Origin: a virus
Virus record (IMG/VR): IMGVR_UViG_3300021185_002646
Span: 1 to 64,000 of that record
Strand: one strand, 5' to 3'
Length of the DNA stretch: 64,000 nucleotides
A model generated the notes under the pieces. It ran no database searches. It was not told where the DNA came from and saw only the letters and a program-made list of their open reading frames with translations. The translations under genes and the position numbers were made by a program. Positions 8,421 through 17,823 of the stretch are shown piece after piece; position 1 is the first letter of the stretch; the number at the start of each line of letters is the position of its first letter.

Positions 8421-9194
8421 ATGGCAACAATTACATCTAGAATGACAGCACGAAAAGGTTTATTAGCAAACCTCCCAAAATTACTTCCAGGAGAAATTGG
8501 GTTAGTAACTGACTATCAGAGAACATATATGGGACAAGAACCAGTAAAAGGTTCTGTAAGTTCTGCTGATGCAACTGCGGCAACTGTTGAATTTTTATCA
8601 GTATCGGGTAACCCTATTGATTTAGACGAAATTACAACTACTGATTTAGCATATGGCATTACTATAACTGATGCTTCGTCTAATCCTGCAACGCATTTAG
8701 CAGATATACCTGGTGCTGGTATTACCTTTATAGATAACATTGCTACCTTTAATCATACATTATCAGCTGACCCAAGTGGCAATAATGATATAGAGTACCA
8801 TCTTTGGTATAATAAAGAAATTGGCTATCATGCAGAAGCATTTCCTAATCCAGTACAAACAATAACATTTACTGCTAGTGCTTCAGCAACACCTCAAACA
8901 ACAGGAATAGAATTTTTATGTGATAACAAAGAAAGTGTTACAATTAGTTACACATTATCACATGAAGGTACTCCTTCAGCATCTCGTCGCGGCACATTGA
9001 GCATATTATTAGATAATGATGCAAATACTCCAAGTACAAGTTCTATTAAAGATGAGTACGATATTAGTACTGGCACTATTCCAGTTAAATTTAGTTTAAC
9101 AGACAATGGTGTAGATAGATTCATACTTAACTTCGAAACAACTGATACTGTAAACGCACATACATTTACATACGTTCAGAAATCATTTAAGTAA
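8421..9194 (+). CDS. Fibre-associated virion protein
   Basis: 257 residues. The N-terminus (LPKLLPGEIGLVTDYQRTYMG, split as LPKLLPGEIG and DYQRTYMG) has the form seen at the start of many phage fibre and receptor-binding proteins, where PGE.G..TD..R.. precedes a beta-rich body. The rest is beta-rich and Thr/Ser-rich, ending in a probable trimerising strand. Late promoter upstream. The host ligand is unknown. Confidence 0.65.
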   Translation: MATITSRMTARKGLLANLPKLLPGEIGLVTDYQRTYMGQEPVKGSVSSADATAATVEFLSVSGNPIDLDEITTTDLAYGITITDASSNPATHLADIPGAGITFIDNIATFNHTLSADPSGNNDIEYHLWYNKEIGYHAEAFPNPVQTITFTASASATPQTTGIEFLCDNKESVTISYTLSHEGTPSASRRGTLSILLDNDANTPSTSSIKDEYDISTGTIPVKFSLTDNGVDRFILNFETTDTVNAHTFTYVQKSFK

Positions 9195-9199
9195 TTTAA

Positions 9200-9634
9200 A
9201 TGAAAGATACATGGCAATTACCGCTGAAATCTAGGCTTCGTAGATGGCGAGAATTAAGAAAAGAAATAGTAAAGTTTTTAGAAAGAAAACAACAACTAAG
9301 AGTTGTAGTTGATTTTTGGAAAACTACACCTATAGGAACTAGAGCCATTGATCCATACGATCACAAATCTTGGCCTAATCCTTGGGACTTGCTAAATACA
9401 AATCACTACGATGAAAATGTTGTAGGTTTGTGTATGGCATACACTCTGCATTACAGTGATATTCCTTGTAGAATATTACATGTACAAAATGTGGATAATA
9501 GTGAAATAAAATTAATAGTTTTGGTTGACGATACGTATATTTTAAACTATAATTATGATAGTATAGACACTATAGACATAACAGATAAGTTCAATGTACT
9601 TGCTGATATTGAAGTAAGTACCTTGGTAAAATAA
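9200..9634 (+). CDS. Hypothetical protein (144 aa)
   Basis: Basic N-terminal 35 residues, then a domain with WPNPWDLLNTNHYDENVVGLCMAYTLHY (split: WPNPWDLLN, GLCMAYTLHY), which has a single conserved-looking Cys followed by a helix and strands. It is vaguely reminiscent of transglutaminase-like cysteine domains, but the catalytic His/Asp are not clear. It is best treated as unknown. Its stop lies in a perfect inverted repeat. Confidence 0.6.
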   Translation: MKDTWQLPLKSRLRRWRELRKEIVKFLERKQQLRVVVDFWKTTPIGTRAIDPYDHKSWPNPWDLLNTNHYDENVVGLCMAYTLHYSDIPCRILHVQNVDNSEIKLIVLVDDTYILNYNYDSIDTIDITDKFNVLADIEVSTLVK

Positions 9635-9650
9635 TCCTAAATTAGGATTA
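9632..9650 (+). repeat. Perfect 9-bp inverted repeat at gene end
   Basis: TAATCCTAA, one base, TTAGGATTA. The left arm begins with the stop codon of the upstream gene, and the right arm overlaps the TATAAATA late element by two bases. There is no T-run, so it is not a standard intrinsic terminator; it could be an RNA-processing hairpin or a protein-binding dyad over the nrdA promoter. Confidence 0.55.
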
Positions 9651-9656
9651 TAAATA
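9649..9656 (+). promoter_or_regulatory. T4-type late promoter element TATAAATA
   Basis: An exact octamer 18 nt before the nrdA ATG, abutting the inverted repeat at 9632-9650. Confidence 0.55.
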
Positions 9657-9674
9657 AAAGAAATTGGATGGCGA

Positions 9675-11996
9675 ATGAGTAAAGATATAACAATAGTAAA
9701 ACGTGATGGGTCTCGCGAACAATTAGATCTAGAGAAAATGCATAAAGTCGTATTTTATGCATGTGACGATGTAGCAGGAGTAAGTGCAAGCCAAGTAGAA
9801 TTAAAAAGTCATTTACAATTCTATAACGGAATTGAAAGTGCAAATATTCAAGAAACACTAATTAAAGCAGCAGCTGATCTTATTAGTGAAGAAACTCCAA
9901 ATTATCAATGGGTAGCAGGCAGATTAATCAACTATCATTTGCGAAAGATAGTTTATCAATCTTTTGAGCCTCCTCATCTTAAAGACATTGCACGTAAAAA
10001 TGTTGACCTAGGTTATTACGATAAAAGTTTTTTCTCCGTTTATAGCACCGAAGAAATTGATCAATTAAACAATTACATTAAACACGACAGAGATGAAAAC
10101 ATTACATATGTTGGCATGGAACAGTTTCGTGGAAAATACTTAGTACAGAATCGTGTTACGGGTGAAATTTTTGAAACACCACAAGTTGCATATATGATGA
10201 TAGCCGCAACATTGTTTGCTAAGTATCCAAATGAAACACGTATGAAATACGTTAAAGAATATTATGATGCTATTAGTAATTTTGATATCAGTTTACCTAC
10301 ACCAATTATGGCAGGTTTACGTACACCTCAAAGACAATTTAGTAGTTGTGTACTAATTGAAACAGACGATAGTTTAGATAGTATTAATGCTACAAGTAGT
10401 GCTATTGTTAAGTATGTTTCACAAAAAGCAGGTATTGGAATTGGTGCAGGAAGTATTCGTTCAATAGGAAGTCCAATTAGAAATGGTGACGCATCACATA
10501 CTGGTGTTATTCCATTTTATAAATTATTTCAGAGTTCTGTTAAGTCTTGCTCACAAGGTGGAGTAAGAGGCGGAGCCGCAACACTATATTATCCAATTTG
10601 GCATTTAGAAGTAGAAGAATTACTTGTTCTTAAGAACAACAAAGGTACAGAAGACAACCGTGTAAGACATATGGACTATGGCGTACAGTTTAATAAACTT
10701 ATGTACGAGCGTTTATTAACAGGCGGAGATATTAGTTTATTTTCACCAAATGATGTTCCAGGATTGTATGAAGCTTTTTTTGATGATCAAGATAAATTTA
10801 AAGAATTATATGAAGAAGCAGAACGTACAGTAGAACGAAAAAAAGTTATGCCAGCAGCAGACCTATTTGGTATGTTTATGGAAGAACGTAAAAATACAGG
10901 GCGTATATACCTAATGAATGTTGACCATGCAAATACACACGGTGCATTCAAACCAGACGTAGCACCTATTAAGCAAAGTAACTTATGTTGTGAAATTAAT
11001 TTACCTACAAAACCATTAGAGTTTTTTAATGACAGAGATGGTGAAATTAGTTTATGTACTTTAAGTGCTATTAATTGGGGCAATGTTAAGACGCCAAAAG
11101 ATTTTGAACGTGTATGTAGATTAGCAGTACGTGGGTTAGATGAGTTACTTGATTATCAAAATTATCCAGTAGTTGCAGCAGAACTTAGTACAATGAAAAG
11201 ACGTCCATTAGGTATTGGTATTATTAATTTTGCATTTTGGTTAGCAAAGAATGATTTAAATTATCAAGATATAGATAAAAAAGGATTAACTAAAGTAGAC
11301 GAGTGGGCAGAAGCATGGAGCTATTATTTAATTAAAGCAAGTGCAGATTTGGCCATTGAAAAAGGAAATATTGATGGCGTATACGAAACAAAATATGGAG
11401 ATGGAATTACACCTAATCAAACATATAAACAAGAAGTAGACGAATTAGTAGCTCACAAAGAACGACAAGACTGGAAAGGTTTACGTAAACAGTTAAAAGA
11501 TACAGGTATTCGTAATTCAACACTAATGGCACTTATGCCTGCTGAAACATCAGCACAAATTAGTAATAGTACTAACGGAGTTGAACCACCACGTGCCTTT
11601 GTAAGTGTTAAGCAATCAAAACATGGTGTTTTGAAACAGGTTGTACCGGGTTATCCTAGGTTAAAGAATAAATATGACTTGTTATGGGATCAACGTAGCC
11701 CAGAGGGTTACTTAAAGATTATGGCTGTATTACAAAAATATATTGATCAAGGTATTTCTGTAAACACAAGTTATAACCCAGAATTTTATGAAGAAGAAAA
11801 GATTCCTATGAGTATAATGTTACAACATCTTGTAATGTTTTATAAGTATGGAGGCAAGCAATTGTATTATTTTAATACACATGACGGTCAAGGTGAGATT
11901 AACTTTGATAAGAAAAATGAAGAAGAATTACTACAAAGAGATAGTTTTGCTTCAGACGAAGAATATGACGACTACTGCGAAAGTTGTATAATTTAA
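9675..11996 (+). CDS. nrdA: Ribonucleotide reductase class Ia, large subunit
   Basis: 773 residues, full length. An ATP-cone allosteric domain starts at the N-terminus (ITIVKRDGSREQLDLEKMHK, residues about 4-23). The catalytic barrel shows SSCVLIETDDSLDSI (first active-site Cys) and NLCCEINLPT, with the Asn-x-Cys-x-Glu radical-site arrangement. The C-terminal tail ends with CESC, the Cys pair that passes electrons from glutaredoxin. It reduces ribonucleoside diphosphates to deoxy forms for phage DNA synthesis. Followed at once by nrdB and a glutaredoxin gene, it forms a complete reductase operon. Confidence 0.97.
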   Translation: MSKDITIVKRDGSREQLDLEKMHKVVFYACDDVAGVSASQVELKSHLQFYNGIESANIQETLIKAAADLISEETPNYQWVAGRLINYHLRKIVYQSFEPPHLKDIARKNVDLGYYDKSFFSVYSTEEIDQLNNYIKHDRDENITYVGMEQFRGKYLVQNRVTGEIFETPQVAYMMIAATLFAKYPNETRMKYVKEYYDAISNFDISLPTPIMAGLRTPQRQFSSCVLIETDDSLDSINATSSAIVKYVSQKAGIGIGAGSIRSIGSPIRNGDASHTGVIPFYKLFQSSVKSCSQGGVRGGAATLYYPIWHLEVEELLVLKNNKGTEDNRVRHMDYGVQFNKLMYERLLTGGDISLFSPNDVPGLYEAFFDDQDKFKELYEEAERTVERKKVMPAADLFGMFMEERKNTGRIYLMNVDHANTHGAFKPDVAPIKQSNLCCEINLPTKPLEFFNDRDGEISLCTLSAINWGNVKTPKDFERVCRLAVRGLDELLDYQNYPVVAAELSTMKRRPLGIGIINFAFWLAKNDLNYQDIDKKGLTKVDEWAEAWSYYLIKASADLAIEKGNIDGVYETKYGDGITPNQTYKQEVDELVAHKERQDWKGLRKQLKDTGIRNSTLMALMPAETSAQISNSTNGVEPPRAFVSVKQSKHGVLKQVVPGYPRLKNKYDLLWDQRSPEGYLKIMAVLQKYIDQGISVNTSYNPEFYEEEKIPMSIMLQHLVMFYKYGGKQLYYFNTHDGQGEINFDKKNEEELLQRDSFASDEEYDDYCESCII

Positions 11997-12008
11997 GGAA
12001 ACATATGA

Positions 12009-13136
12009 ATGACAATTTTAAATACCAAAAATGACAAATATCATACAGAAGCAAACTCATTCTTAGATGGCCGACTTGGTTTTCAAAGATACGATACTGT
12101 AAAGTATAAACAATTTGATAAATTAACTGATAAACAATTAGGTTTCTTTTGGAGACCAGAAGAAGTTGATGTTAGTAAAGATTCACAAGACTTTAAAAAT
12201 CTTACTGAGCATGAACAACATATTTTTACAAGTAATCTAAAAAGACAAATCCTACTAGATAGTGTTCAGGGCAGAGCACCAGTAGAAGCATTTGGTCCTA
12301 TAGTTAGTTTACCAGAATTAGAAAATTGGATTATGACTTGGACATTTAGTGAAACAATCCATTCTCGTAGTTATACACATATTATTCGTAACATTTATTC
12401 TAATCCTACTATTGTATTTGACGAATTAACTGATAGTAAAGAAATTACAGAATGTGGTGATGATATTTCAAAATACTATGATGAGTTAATTGAACTAACA
12501 AGTTATTATAATTTACTAGGAACAGGTAAGCATAAAGTAAATGGTAAAACAATTGAAGTAGATGAATATGAATTAAAAAAGAAAATTTGGTTAACATTAA
12601 ATAGTGTTAACATTTTAGAAGGAATTCGCTTCTATGTGAGTTTTGCTTGCTCTTGGGCATTTGCAGAACTTAAGAAGATGGAAGGTAATGCAAAAATTAT
12701 TAAATTTATTGCACGTGATGAAAACGTACACTTAGCAAGCACACAATACTTGCTATCAAAAGTATTAACAAAAGAAGACCCAGACTTCCTAAAAATTGCA
12801 GAAGAATGTAAAGACGAAGTAACAAAAATGTTTGTAGACGCAGTTGAACAAGAAAAAGAATGGGCTGAGTATTTGTTTAAGGATGGATCAATGATTGGTC
12901 TAAATGCACAATTATTAAGCGATTACATTGAATGGATTTGTTGTAAACGTATGACTGCATTAGGAATGAAATGTCCATATACAACATCACAAGCCAACCC
13001 ACTGCCATGGACACAAAAATGGATCAGTGGAGCAGAAGTACAAGTAGCACCACAAGAAACAGAGATTAGTTCTTATATTATTGGTGGTGTTAAAAAAGAC
13101 GTATCAGAAGATACATTTTCGGGGATGAGTTTATGA
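12009..13136 (+). CDS. nrdB: Ribonucleotide reductase class Ia, small subunit
   Basis: 375 residues, the usual length. The di-iron ligands fall in TFSETIHSRSYTHII (Glu-x-x-His) and FIARDENVHLASTQ (Glu-x-x-His); the segment between them carries NILEGIRFYVSF, with a further Glu ligand. The di-iron/tyrosyl radical centre supplies the radical to NrdA. It starts 12 nt after nrdA and overlaps the glutaredoxin start by 4 nt, so all three are co-translated. Confidence 0.97.
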   Translation: MTILNTKNDKYHTEANSFLDGRLGFQRYDTVKYKQFDKLTDKQLGFFWRPEEVDVSKDSQDFKNLTEHEQHIFTSNLKRQILLDSVQGRAPVEAFGPIVSLPELENWIMTWTFSETIHSRSYTHIIRNIYSNPTIVFDELTDSKEITECGDDISKYYDELIELTSYYNLLGTGKHKVNGKTIEVDEYELKKKIWLTLNSVNILEGIRFYVSFACSWAFAELKKMEGNAKIIKFIARDENVHLASTQYLLSKVLTKEDPDFLKIAEECKDEVTKMFVDAVEQEKEWAEYLFKDGSMIGLNAQLLSDYIEWICCKRMTALGMKCPYTTSQANPLPWTQKWISGAEVQVAPQETEISSYIIGGVKKDVSEDTFSGMSL

Positions 13137-13384
13137 TTACAATTTATGGAAAAACACAATGCGGTTACTGTGATGCTGCTAAAAGATTATGTGAATCTAG
13201 AGGATTAGATTTTGAATACAAACAGTTAGACAAAGATTTTACAAGAGAAGTTATGGTAGAGGAATTTCCAACTGCCAGAACATTCCCACAGATTGTTGTC
13301 AGTGGCAACAAAATAGGTGGGTACGATCAATTAGTCAAGTACATTGAAGATACAAATTACACAGGTACTGGCGACACACTATAA
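13133..13384 (+). CDS. Glutaredoxin
   Basis: 83 residues with a CGYC active site at positions 10-13, the cis-proline region TFPQI and the glutathione-binding GGYDQL turn. It matches the NrdC/GrxC type that reduces the C-terminal Cys pair of ribonucleotide reductase. The 4-nt overlap with nrdB supports that role. It could also serve the Fe-S genes elsewhere in the window, which is inference. Confidence 0.94.
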   Translation: MITIYGKTQCGYCDAAKRLCESRGLDFEYKQLDKDFTREVMVEEFPTARTFPQIVVSGNKIGGYDQLVKYIEDTNYTGTGDTL

Positions 13385-13394
13385 AGGATAATAT

Positions 13395-13694
13395 ATGTTA
13401 GTAGAATCACAATACAAAACGGGTGATATAATCAGTATCAAACTTTCGTCAGGTGAAGAAATGATTGCACGTTTTGAAGATGAAAATGGCGAAGTTATTA
13501 CAATTGTTAAACCTTATATCTTAATTGCGGCACAGAATGGAATGGCATTAGCACCATATATGTTTACTATTTCGCCTGATACCAAAGTACAATTAAAGAT
13601 AAATAATGTTATATGCATAGTTAAATCGGCAAAAGATGCCGCTGATATGTATATTAAACAAAGCACAGGAATAGCAATTGCCTCAGGTACATAG
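13395..13694 (+). CDS. Small beta-rich protein, possibly LSm-like
   Basis: 99 residues. The strand pattern DIISIKLSSGEEMIARFED, then VITIVKPYILI and further strands resembles the bent five-strand Sm/LSm fold (turns at SGEEM, DENGE), but the signature is weak. It overlaps the next gene by 17 nt, placing it with tail-tip genes. Function unknown. Confidence 0.6.
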   Translation: MLVESQYKTGDIISIKLSSGEEMIARFEDENGEVITIVKPYILIAAQNGMALAPYMFTISPDTKVQLKINNVICIVKSAKDAADMYIKQSTGIAIASGT

Positions 13695-13968
13695 AAACGG
13701 AGACTCACGTAGTTGTGGTGCAAGTACAAATGCATCCGCACATAAAAACGTGTATGTAAATAATCAGCCAATCAGTGTTGATAGTGATCCAAATAGTCAT
13801 GGCGGTGGTGAACTAAATGCCGCATGCAAGAATGTATATGTTGGCAATAAATTAGTGGTAATTGTTGGCAATAGTGCAGCTCCAGATAATAAATGCCCAC
13901 TACCGGGCGGAGCTCATTGTAATCCGAAGTCAACTTCGGGTAGTCCAAATGTGCATATAGGACAGTAA
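13678..13968 (+). CDS. PAAR-motif tail spike tip protein
   Basis: 96 residues from a TTG start at 13678, chosen because PQVHRNGD at the N-terminus matches the usual PAAR opening (P.V.R.GD). Repeating GN.....NVYV units and the end GSPNVHIGQ fit the cone-shaped PAAR fold, which caps the central spike of contractile tails (T4 gp5.4 type), with His/Cys residues available for a metal at the tip. It supports a myovirus-type tail. Confidence 0.82.
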   Translation: MPQVHRNGDSRSCGASTNASAHKNVYVNNQPISVDSDPNSHGGGELNAACKNVYVGNKLVVIVGNSAAPDNKCPLPGGAHCNPKSTSGSPNVHIGQ

Positions 13969-13969
13969 C

Positions 13970-15688
13970 ATGAGTGATTTTGTAAATGATTTAAAAGATG
14001 CTAGTGATTATCTTAACTCAACTAAGGTAGATATACCTACTGGTAAGTTTGATGTAGATCCAGAATCAGGCACTGTAACCCCTCAAACACAAGCATACAG
14101 CTTGAAAGAAATCATTTGTAGCCTATTAGCCGGAAACGGTATAAAACTCCCAAATTTGCAAATATGTTTAAAGGTTAATATAGGTAGACTAATACCTGAG
14201 ATACCTGCAGGTTTAGAAGAATTAAAAGGAGCATTAGAAGAGGCTGAAAAAGCTCTTGATGAATTTATTGCTCACACTAATATTGATAATGCATTAGGCA
14301 GACTAAATGCCGCGGTGGCAGAATTTGCCGCGATTGCTAACATGATTAATTTTTGTGGAACACCAGTAATACCACGTGCTATCCCAAATGTACTAAAAGA
14401 TTCAATGGGTAGTTTCTTAGGTGCTGGTAAAGATATACTAGACACATTAGGTACTATGGCTGACAGTGATATAGGTGGATGTATTGGCACTGATGGGAAC
14501 TTTAGTCCAGATTTATTTACAGGTGGATTATTAAAACAATTAGGTAATAATTTTAATAATCTTCTTGGAATGCCAGAAGCATTAAAACAAAGTATTACTA
14601 ACGATTTAAAAGCATTCAAAACAGATATAGAAAATCTTATAGAGTTTGAAAATAATTTCGCAGGTACACAAGGTACTGGTGGTAGTATGTTTGCACCAAA
14701 CGACAGAGTAAACACTAGCGTTGGTATGGCAGTAGATCCAAACTTAACATTATCAAAAAGTCAACAGTATGCAAGTACTATACAATCATTGTATAATAGT
14801 TTAAAAGGCTATCCAGTAGATGCAGCTGGTAATGATATTTTTTATTATTTACTAGAGCCAGAAATATTAGCAAAATTACAAAACAATGGTGACCTAACTG
14901 TACCTTTAGCAGAAAGAGAACCAGTATACGATCACTGTAATAGAATAACTGGCTACACAGAACGTACAATACAAACAGTACAACAATCTAGTACAGGTGC
15001 AGAAAAATTAAATACAATACAACCAGGTGTTACAGGACTAGCAGAAAGTGGAGTAGTTTTAACTAGTCCACCAGCAACTACAACAAACTTAGGAAGTGGC
15101 GGAACTACTACAACAACAACTAGTAGCGGTACTGTTGATCTAAGTGCATATTCTACTACTGCACAAATGCAGGCGGCAGATGCAGCCGTTACTACTGCAT
15201 TTAATTTAGCAGATACAACTGCAACAACAGATAGAGCAGCAATTCGTAGTGAATTTACATCAGCTGATGCTGTACTTCGAGCAGACATCGATACAAATTC
15301 AGCTTTAATTACAACTAACACAAATAACATTGTAACTAACACTTCTGATATCGCAACTAATACATCAGACATTGCAACTAATACGGCAGCCATTACTGCA
15401 TTGCAAAGTGGAGGTGGATTACCTGCAAACGCAACATTTACGAATCTTACCACAACAAACTTTACAGTAACAGGAACTGGTAGTATAACACTCGCAAGTG
15501 GAAATGATTTATCATTAACTGCTACAGATAGAGTAAAAGTAACAGGAACTACTCCGTTTAAACTTGCTAACATGACAACAACAGAACGTAATGCAATTTC
15601 ATTGCCAGAAAATGGTGATATGATTTATAACACAACAGACAACAAGTTCCAAGGGTATGCTAACAGCGTATGGGTGGACTTGCATTAA
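13970..15688 (+). CDS. Large fibre-like virion protein
   Basis: 572 residues. The N-terminal 300 residues are helical with several Cys (CSLLAGNGIK, CGTPVIPRA, GGCIGTDG) and look like a virion-attachment domain. Then come a Thr-rich linker and repeats of the seven-residue unit TNTSDIA (about residues 449-468), typical of trimeric coiled coils. The end (NGDMIYNTTDNKFQGYANSVW, split: NGDMIYNTTDNKF, GYANSVWVDLH) is a compact C-terminal domain common in marine phage fibres. It lies between the PAAR tip and the protease. Confidence 0.72.
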   Translation: MSDFVNDLKDASDYLNSTKVDIPTGKFDVDPESGTVTPQTQAYSLKEIICSLLAGNGIKLPNLQICLKVNIGRLIPEIPAGLEELKGALEEAEKALDEFIAHTNIDNALGRLNAAVAEFAAIANMINFCGTPVIPRAIPNVLKDSMGSFLGAGKDILDTLGTMADSDIGGCIGTDGNFSPDLFTGGLLKQLGNNFNNLLGMPEALKQSITNDLKAFKTDIENLIEFENNFAGTQGTGGSMFAPNDRVNTSVGMAVDPNLTLSKSQQYASTIQSLYNSLKGYPVDAAGNDIFYYLLEPEILAKLQNNGDLTVPLAEREPVYDHCNRITGYTERTIQTVQQSSTGAEKLNTIQPGVTGLAESGVVLTSPPATTTNLGSGGTTTTTTSSGTVDLSAYSTTAQMQAADAAVTTAFNLADTTATTDRAAIRSEFTSADAVLRADIDTNSALITTNTNNIVTNTSDIATNTSDIATNTAAITALQSGGGLPANATFTNLTTTNFTVTGTGSITLASGNDLSLTATDRVKVTGTTPFKLANMTTTERNAISLPENGDMIYNTTDNKFQGYANSVWVDLH

Positions 15689-17232
15689 TGGAAAAAGAAT
15701 ACATTGTTATATTAAATCCTGATATTGATTTTGATCAATTTAATCAGGAAATGATTAGTAATACAGGTGCAGGTGTTATTCCAGACAGAACTGTTGATAT
15801 AGCAAATCCTAGGACAGGTAGTCAACGAAGTACACACTATTCACTAACAGACGAAGAAGCAGAACAACTAAAAAATGATCCTAGAGTACGTGATGTAGAA
15901 ATACCACCCGATCAACGAGATGATATTGAAATTGGACTTTTTGCATCTCAATCCGGAGACTTTACAAAAACTACATCTGATAGCGGAAGTCAACTTAATT
16001 GGGGTATGCGTAGATGTATTGAAAATGCAAATCCATACGGCTCAAGTAATTCTGATCCAGGAGGAGACTTTACATATACATTAGATGGCGAAGGCGTAGA
16101 TGTTGTTATACAAGACAGTGGACTACAAGTAGATCATCCAGAATTTAATGATGAAGATGGTAATAGTAGAGTTCAGCAAATAAATTGGTATACAGAGAGT
16201 GGATTAAGTGGAACACAAAGTTCAAATCATTATAGAGATTATGACGGACATGGAACACACGTTGCCGGAACGGCAGCTGGCCTAACTTATGGTTGGGCAA
16301 AAAATGCCAGAATTTATTCAGTTAAAGTAGGTGGACTAGAAGGAAGCGGTGATAGTGGTACAGGAATAAGTATATCAAATTGTTTTGATGTAATTAAAGA
16401 ATGGCATAATAATAAACCAATTGATCCAAATACAGGATTTAAAAGACCAACTATAGTTAATATGAGTTGGGGATATAGTGGTGGAGTATCAGGGATTACA
16501 AGTATTGTTTACAGAGGTACAACTTATAGTTCTGGTAATGATTCTAATTTTTCTAGCTCACCTAATACACATATGGCTAGTACATATGGATTGTATCCAT
16601 ATTTTGCCGGAGTTGGTTACAGATATCCAGTAAGAGTATCAAGTGTAGATTCAGACGTAGAAGAACTTATTGCAGCCGGTGTACATGTTTGTATTGCCGC
16701 TGGTAACAATCGTTTTAAAGCAGATGTTGTTGGTGGACTTGATTACGATAATCGTTGGAATAGTACACGTTACTATCACAGAGGCAGTTCGCCTTATAGC
16801 GATAATGCAATGATGGTAGGTAGTATTGATTCAACAACTTCTTCTGGAACTGATCAAATTAGTAGTTTTACTACAAAAGGTCCTGGTGTTACATTATTTG
16901 CTCCAGGAAGTAATATTAGAAGTTCATTTAGCAATACCAATAGACATAATGATTCTACTTATTATCTAAATTCATCATTTAAGCAAGGAAGTATATCAGG
17001 TACTAGCATGGCTAGTCCACAAGTATGTGGATTAGGAGCAACTGTTTTACAACTAAATCCATACCTAACACCAGCACAATTACAGTTAAAATTAACGAAT
17101 TTAGCGTCAAATAACGTGTTATACACTACTAATTCGGGTATTGACTATGCTGACAACAGATCGTTGCTAAATGCCCCTAATAAACTGCTATACACCCCCT
17201 TTAATAGCAGTAATGTCTTATCAGCATCATAA
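15688..17232 (+). CDS. Subtilisin-like serine protease
   Basis: 514 residues from the ATG at 15688, which overlaps the upstream stop (TAATG); an upstream in-frame ATG at 15670 lies inside the previous gene and is less likely. Residues 1-80 resemble an inhibitor-I9-type propeptide. The S8 triad is complete: Asp in VVIQDSGLQVDHPEF, His in DGHGTHVAGTAAG and Ser in SGTSMASPQVCG. There is no signal peptide. Position directly after tail-tip and fibre genes suggests a virion-associated or tail-maturation protease rather than a cytoplasmic enzyme; this is inferred. Confidence 0.92.
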   Translation: MEKEYIVILNPDIDFDQFNQEMISNTGAGVIPDRTVDIANPRTGSQRSTHYSLTDEEAEQLKNDPRVRDVEIPPDQRDDIEIGLFASQSGDFTKTTSDSGSQLNWGMRRCIENANPYGSSNSDPGGDFTYTLDGEGVDVVIQDSGLQVDHPEFNDEDGNSRVQQINWYTESGLSGTQSSNHYRDYDGHGTHVAGTAAGLTYGWAKNARIYSVKVGGLEGSGDSGTGISISNCFDVIKEWHNNKPIDPNTGFKRPTIVNMSWGYSGGVSGITSIVYRGTTYSSGNDSNFSSSPNTHMASTYGLYPYFAGVGYRYPVRVSSVDSDVEELIAAGVHVCIAAGNNRFKADVVGGLDYDNRWNSTRYYHRGSSPYSDNAMMVGSIDSTTSSGTDQISSFTTKGPGVTLFAPGSNIRSSFSNTNRHNDSTYYLNSSFKQGSISGTSMASPQVCGLGATVLQLNPYLTPAQLQLKLTNLASNNVLYTTNSGIDYADNRSLLNAPNKLLYTPFNSSNVLSAS

Positions 17233-17256
17233 ATTGCAAAAAATAAGACATTTCGG

Positions 17257-17285
17257 TTGACAAAACCGCATCTTACTAGTATATT
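17257..17285 (+). promoter_or_regulatory. Sigma70-type promoter
   Basis: TTGACA at 17257-17262, a 17-bp spacer and TATATT at 17280-17285, in the 114-nt gap before the gene at 17347. The spacer contains CATCTTAC, shared with the early promoters at 24210 and 25464. Confidence 0.7.
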
Positions 17286-17346
17286 AGTACTTAATAAGCG
17301 TAAAACCTTATTATAAAACAATTAAACACATTAATATGGTAAAAAA

Positions 17347-17628
17347 ATGAGAGCAACAGAATATAAGGATGGGATAAAGCGAATTAAAGCCAAGATTGAA
17401 GTTCCAATGAGTGAACTTGATGTTGGTAATTATGTATTAAGTGCTCTTACGCATAATGCAGTTAATTTGACACAGATACAAAAACTTAATAAACGCGAAT
17501 TGTTACAATTAGCAAAAAATGAAGTTAAAGAAAAAGGTATTAGATCAGTTTCTATTGAATCAGTTGATAATGACACTAAAGTTATCGTAAGAAATTACAT
17601 AAAACAAATGTTCCCCGAACTACAGTAA
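17347..17628 (+). CDS. Small hypothetical protein (93 aa)
   Basis: A basic, helical protein of unknown family. It is the first gene behind a strong sigma70-type promoter, so probably early. Its stop overlaps the next ATG (TAATG). Confidence 0.65.
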   Translation: MRATEYKDGIKRIKAKIEVPMSELDVGNYVLSALTHNAVNLTQIQKLNKRELLQLAKNEVKEKGIRSVSIESVDNDTKVIVRNYIKQMFPELQ

Positions 17629-17801
17629 TGGGTCACGATTATTATGATAAAGATGCAGTCTTTAATTCATATATAAAAGACTTGGCTACTGAAGAAGGTT
17701 GGGAAGAGCCGTTTACTACTATGACTGTAAATGAAGATTCACTTGGTCCAGATGTACTAAAAAATGTTGAAAAAGTACACGAACAAATAGTATCTGCATA
17801 A
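17628..17801 (+). CDS. Small acidic hypothetical protein (57 aa)
   Basis: 57 codons from an ATG that overlaps the upstream stop. The product is acidic (MGHDYYDKDAVF at the N-terminus, many Glu and Asp after it) and has no recognised motif. Translational coupling and normal codon use support it as a real gene. Its stop lies within a late-type CATAAATA. Confidence 0.6.
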   Translation: MGHDYYDKDAVFNSYIKDLATEEGWEEPFTTMTVNEDSLGPDVLKNVEKVHEQIVSA

Positions 17802-17804
17802 ATA
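17797..17804 (+). promoter_or_regulatory. T4-type late promoter element CATAAATA
   Basis: It overlaps the stop of the gene above and lies 20 nt upstream of tRNA-Thr, so it may allow late expression of the tRNA. Confidence 0.45.
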
Positions 17805-17823
17805 ACATAGTAGTTAATAATAT

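Noticed and set aside
14953-15573. Long reverse-strand frame opposite the fibre-like gene
   Set aside because: It is a shadow of a Thr/Ala-rich repeat region; the product is low-complexity Val/Ala and lacks a ribosome-binding site.
15670-15687. Upstream ATG for the subtilisin gene
   Set aside because: It lies inside the end of the fibre-like gene; the ATG at 15688 overlaps the upstream stop and starts just before the propeptide.
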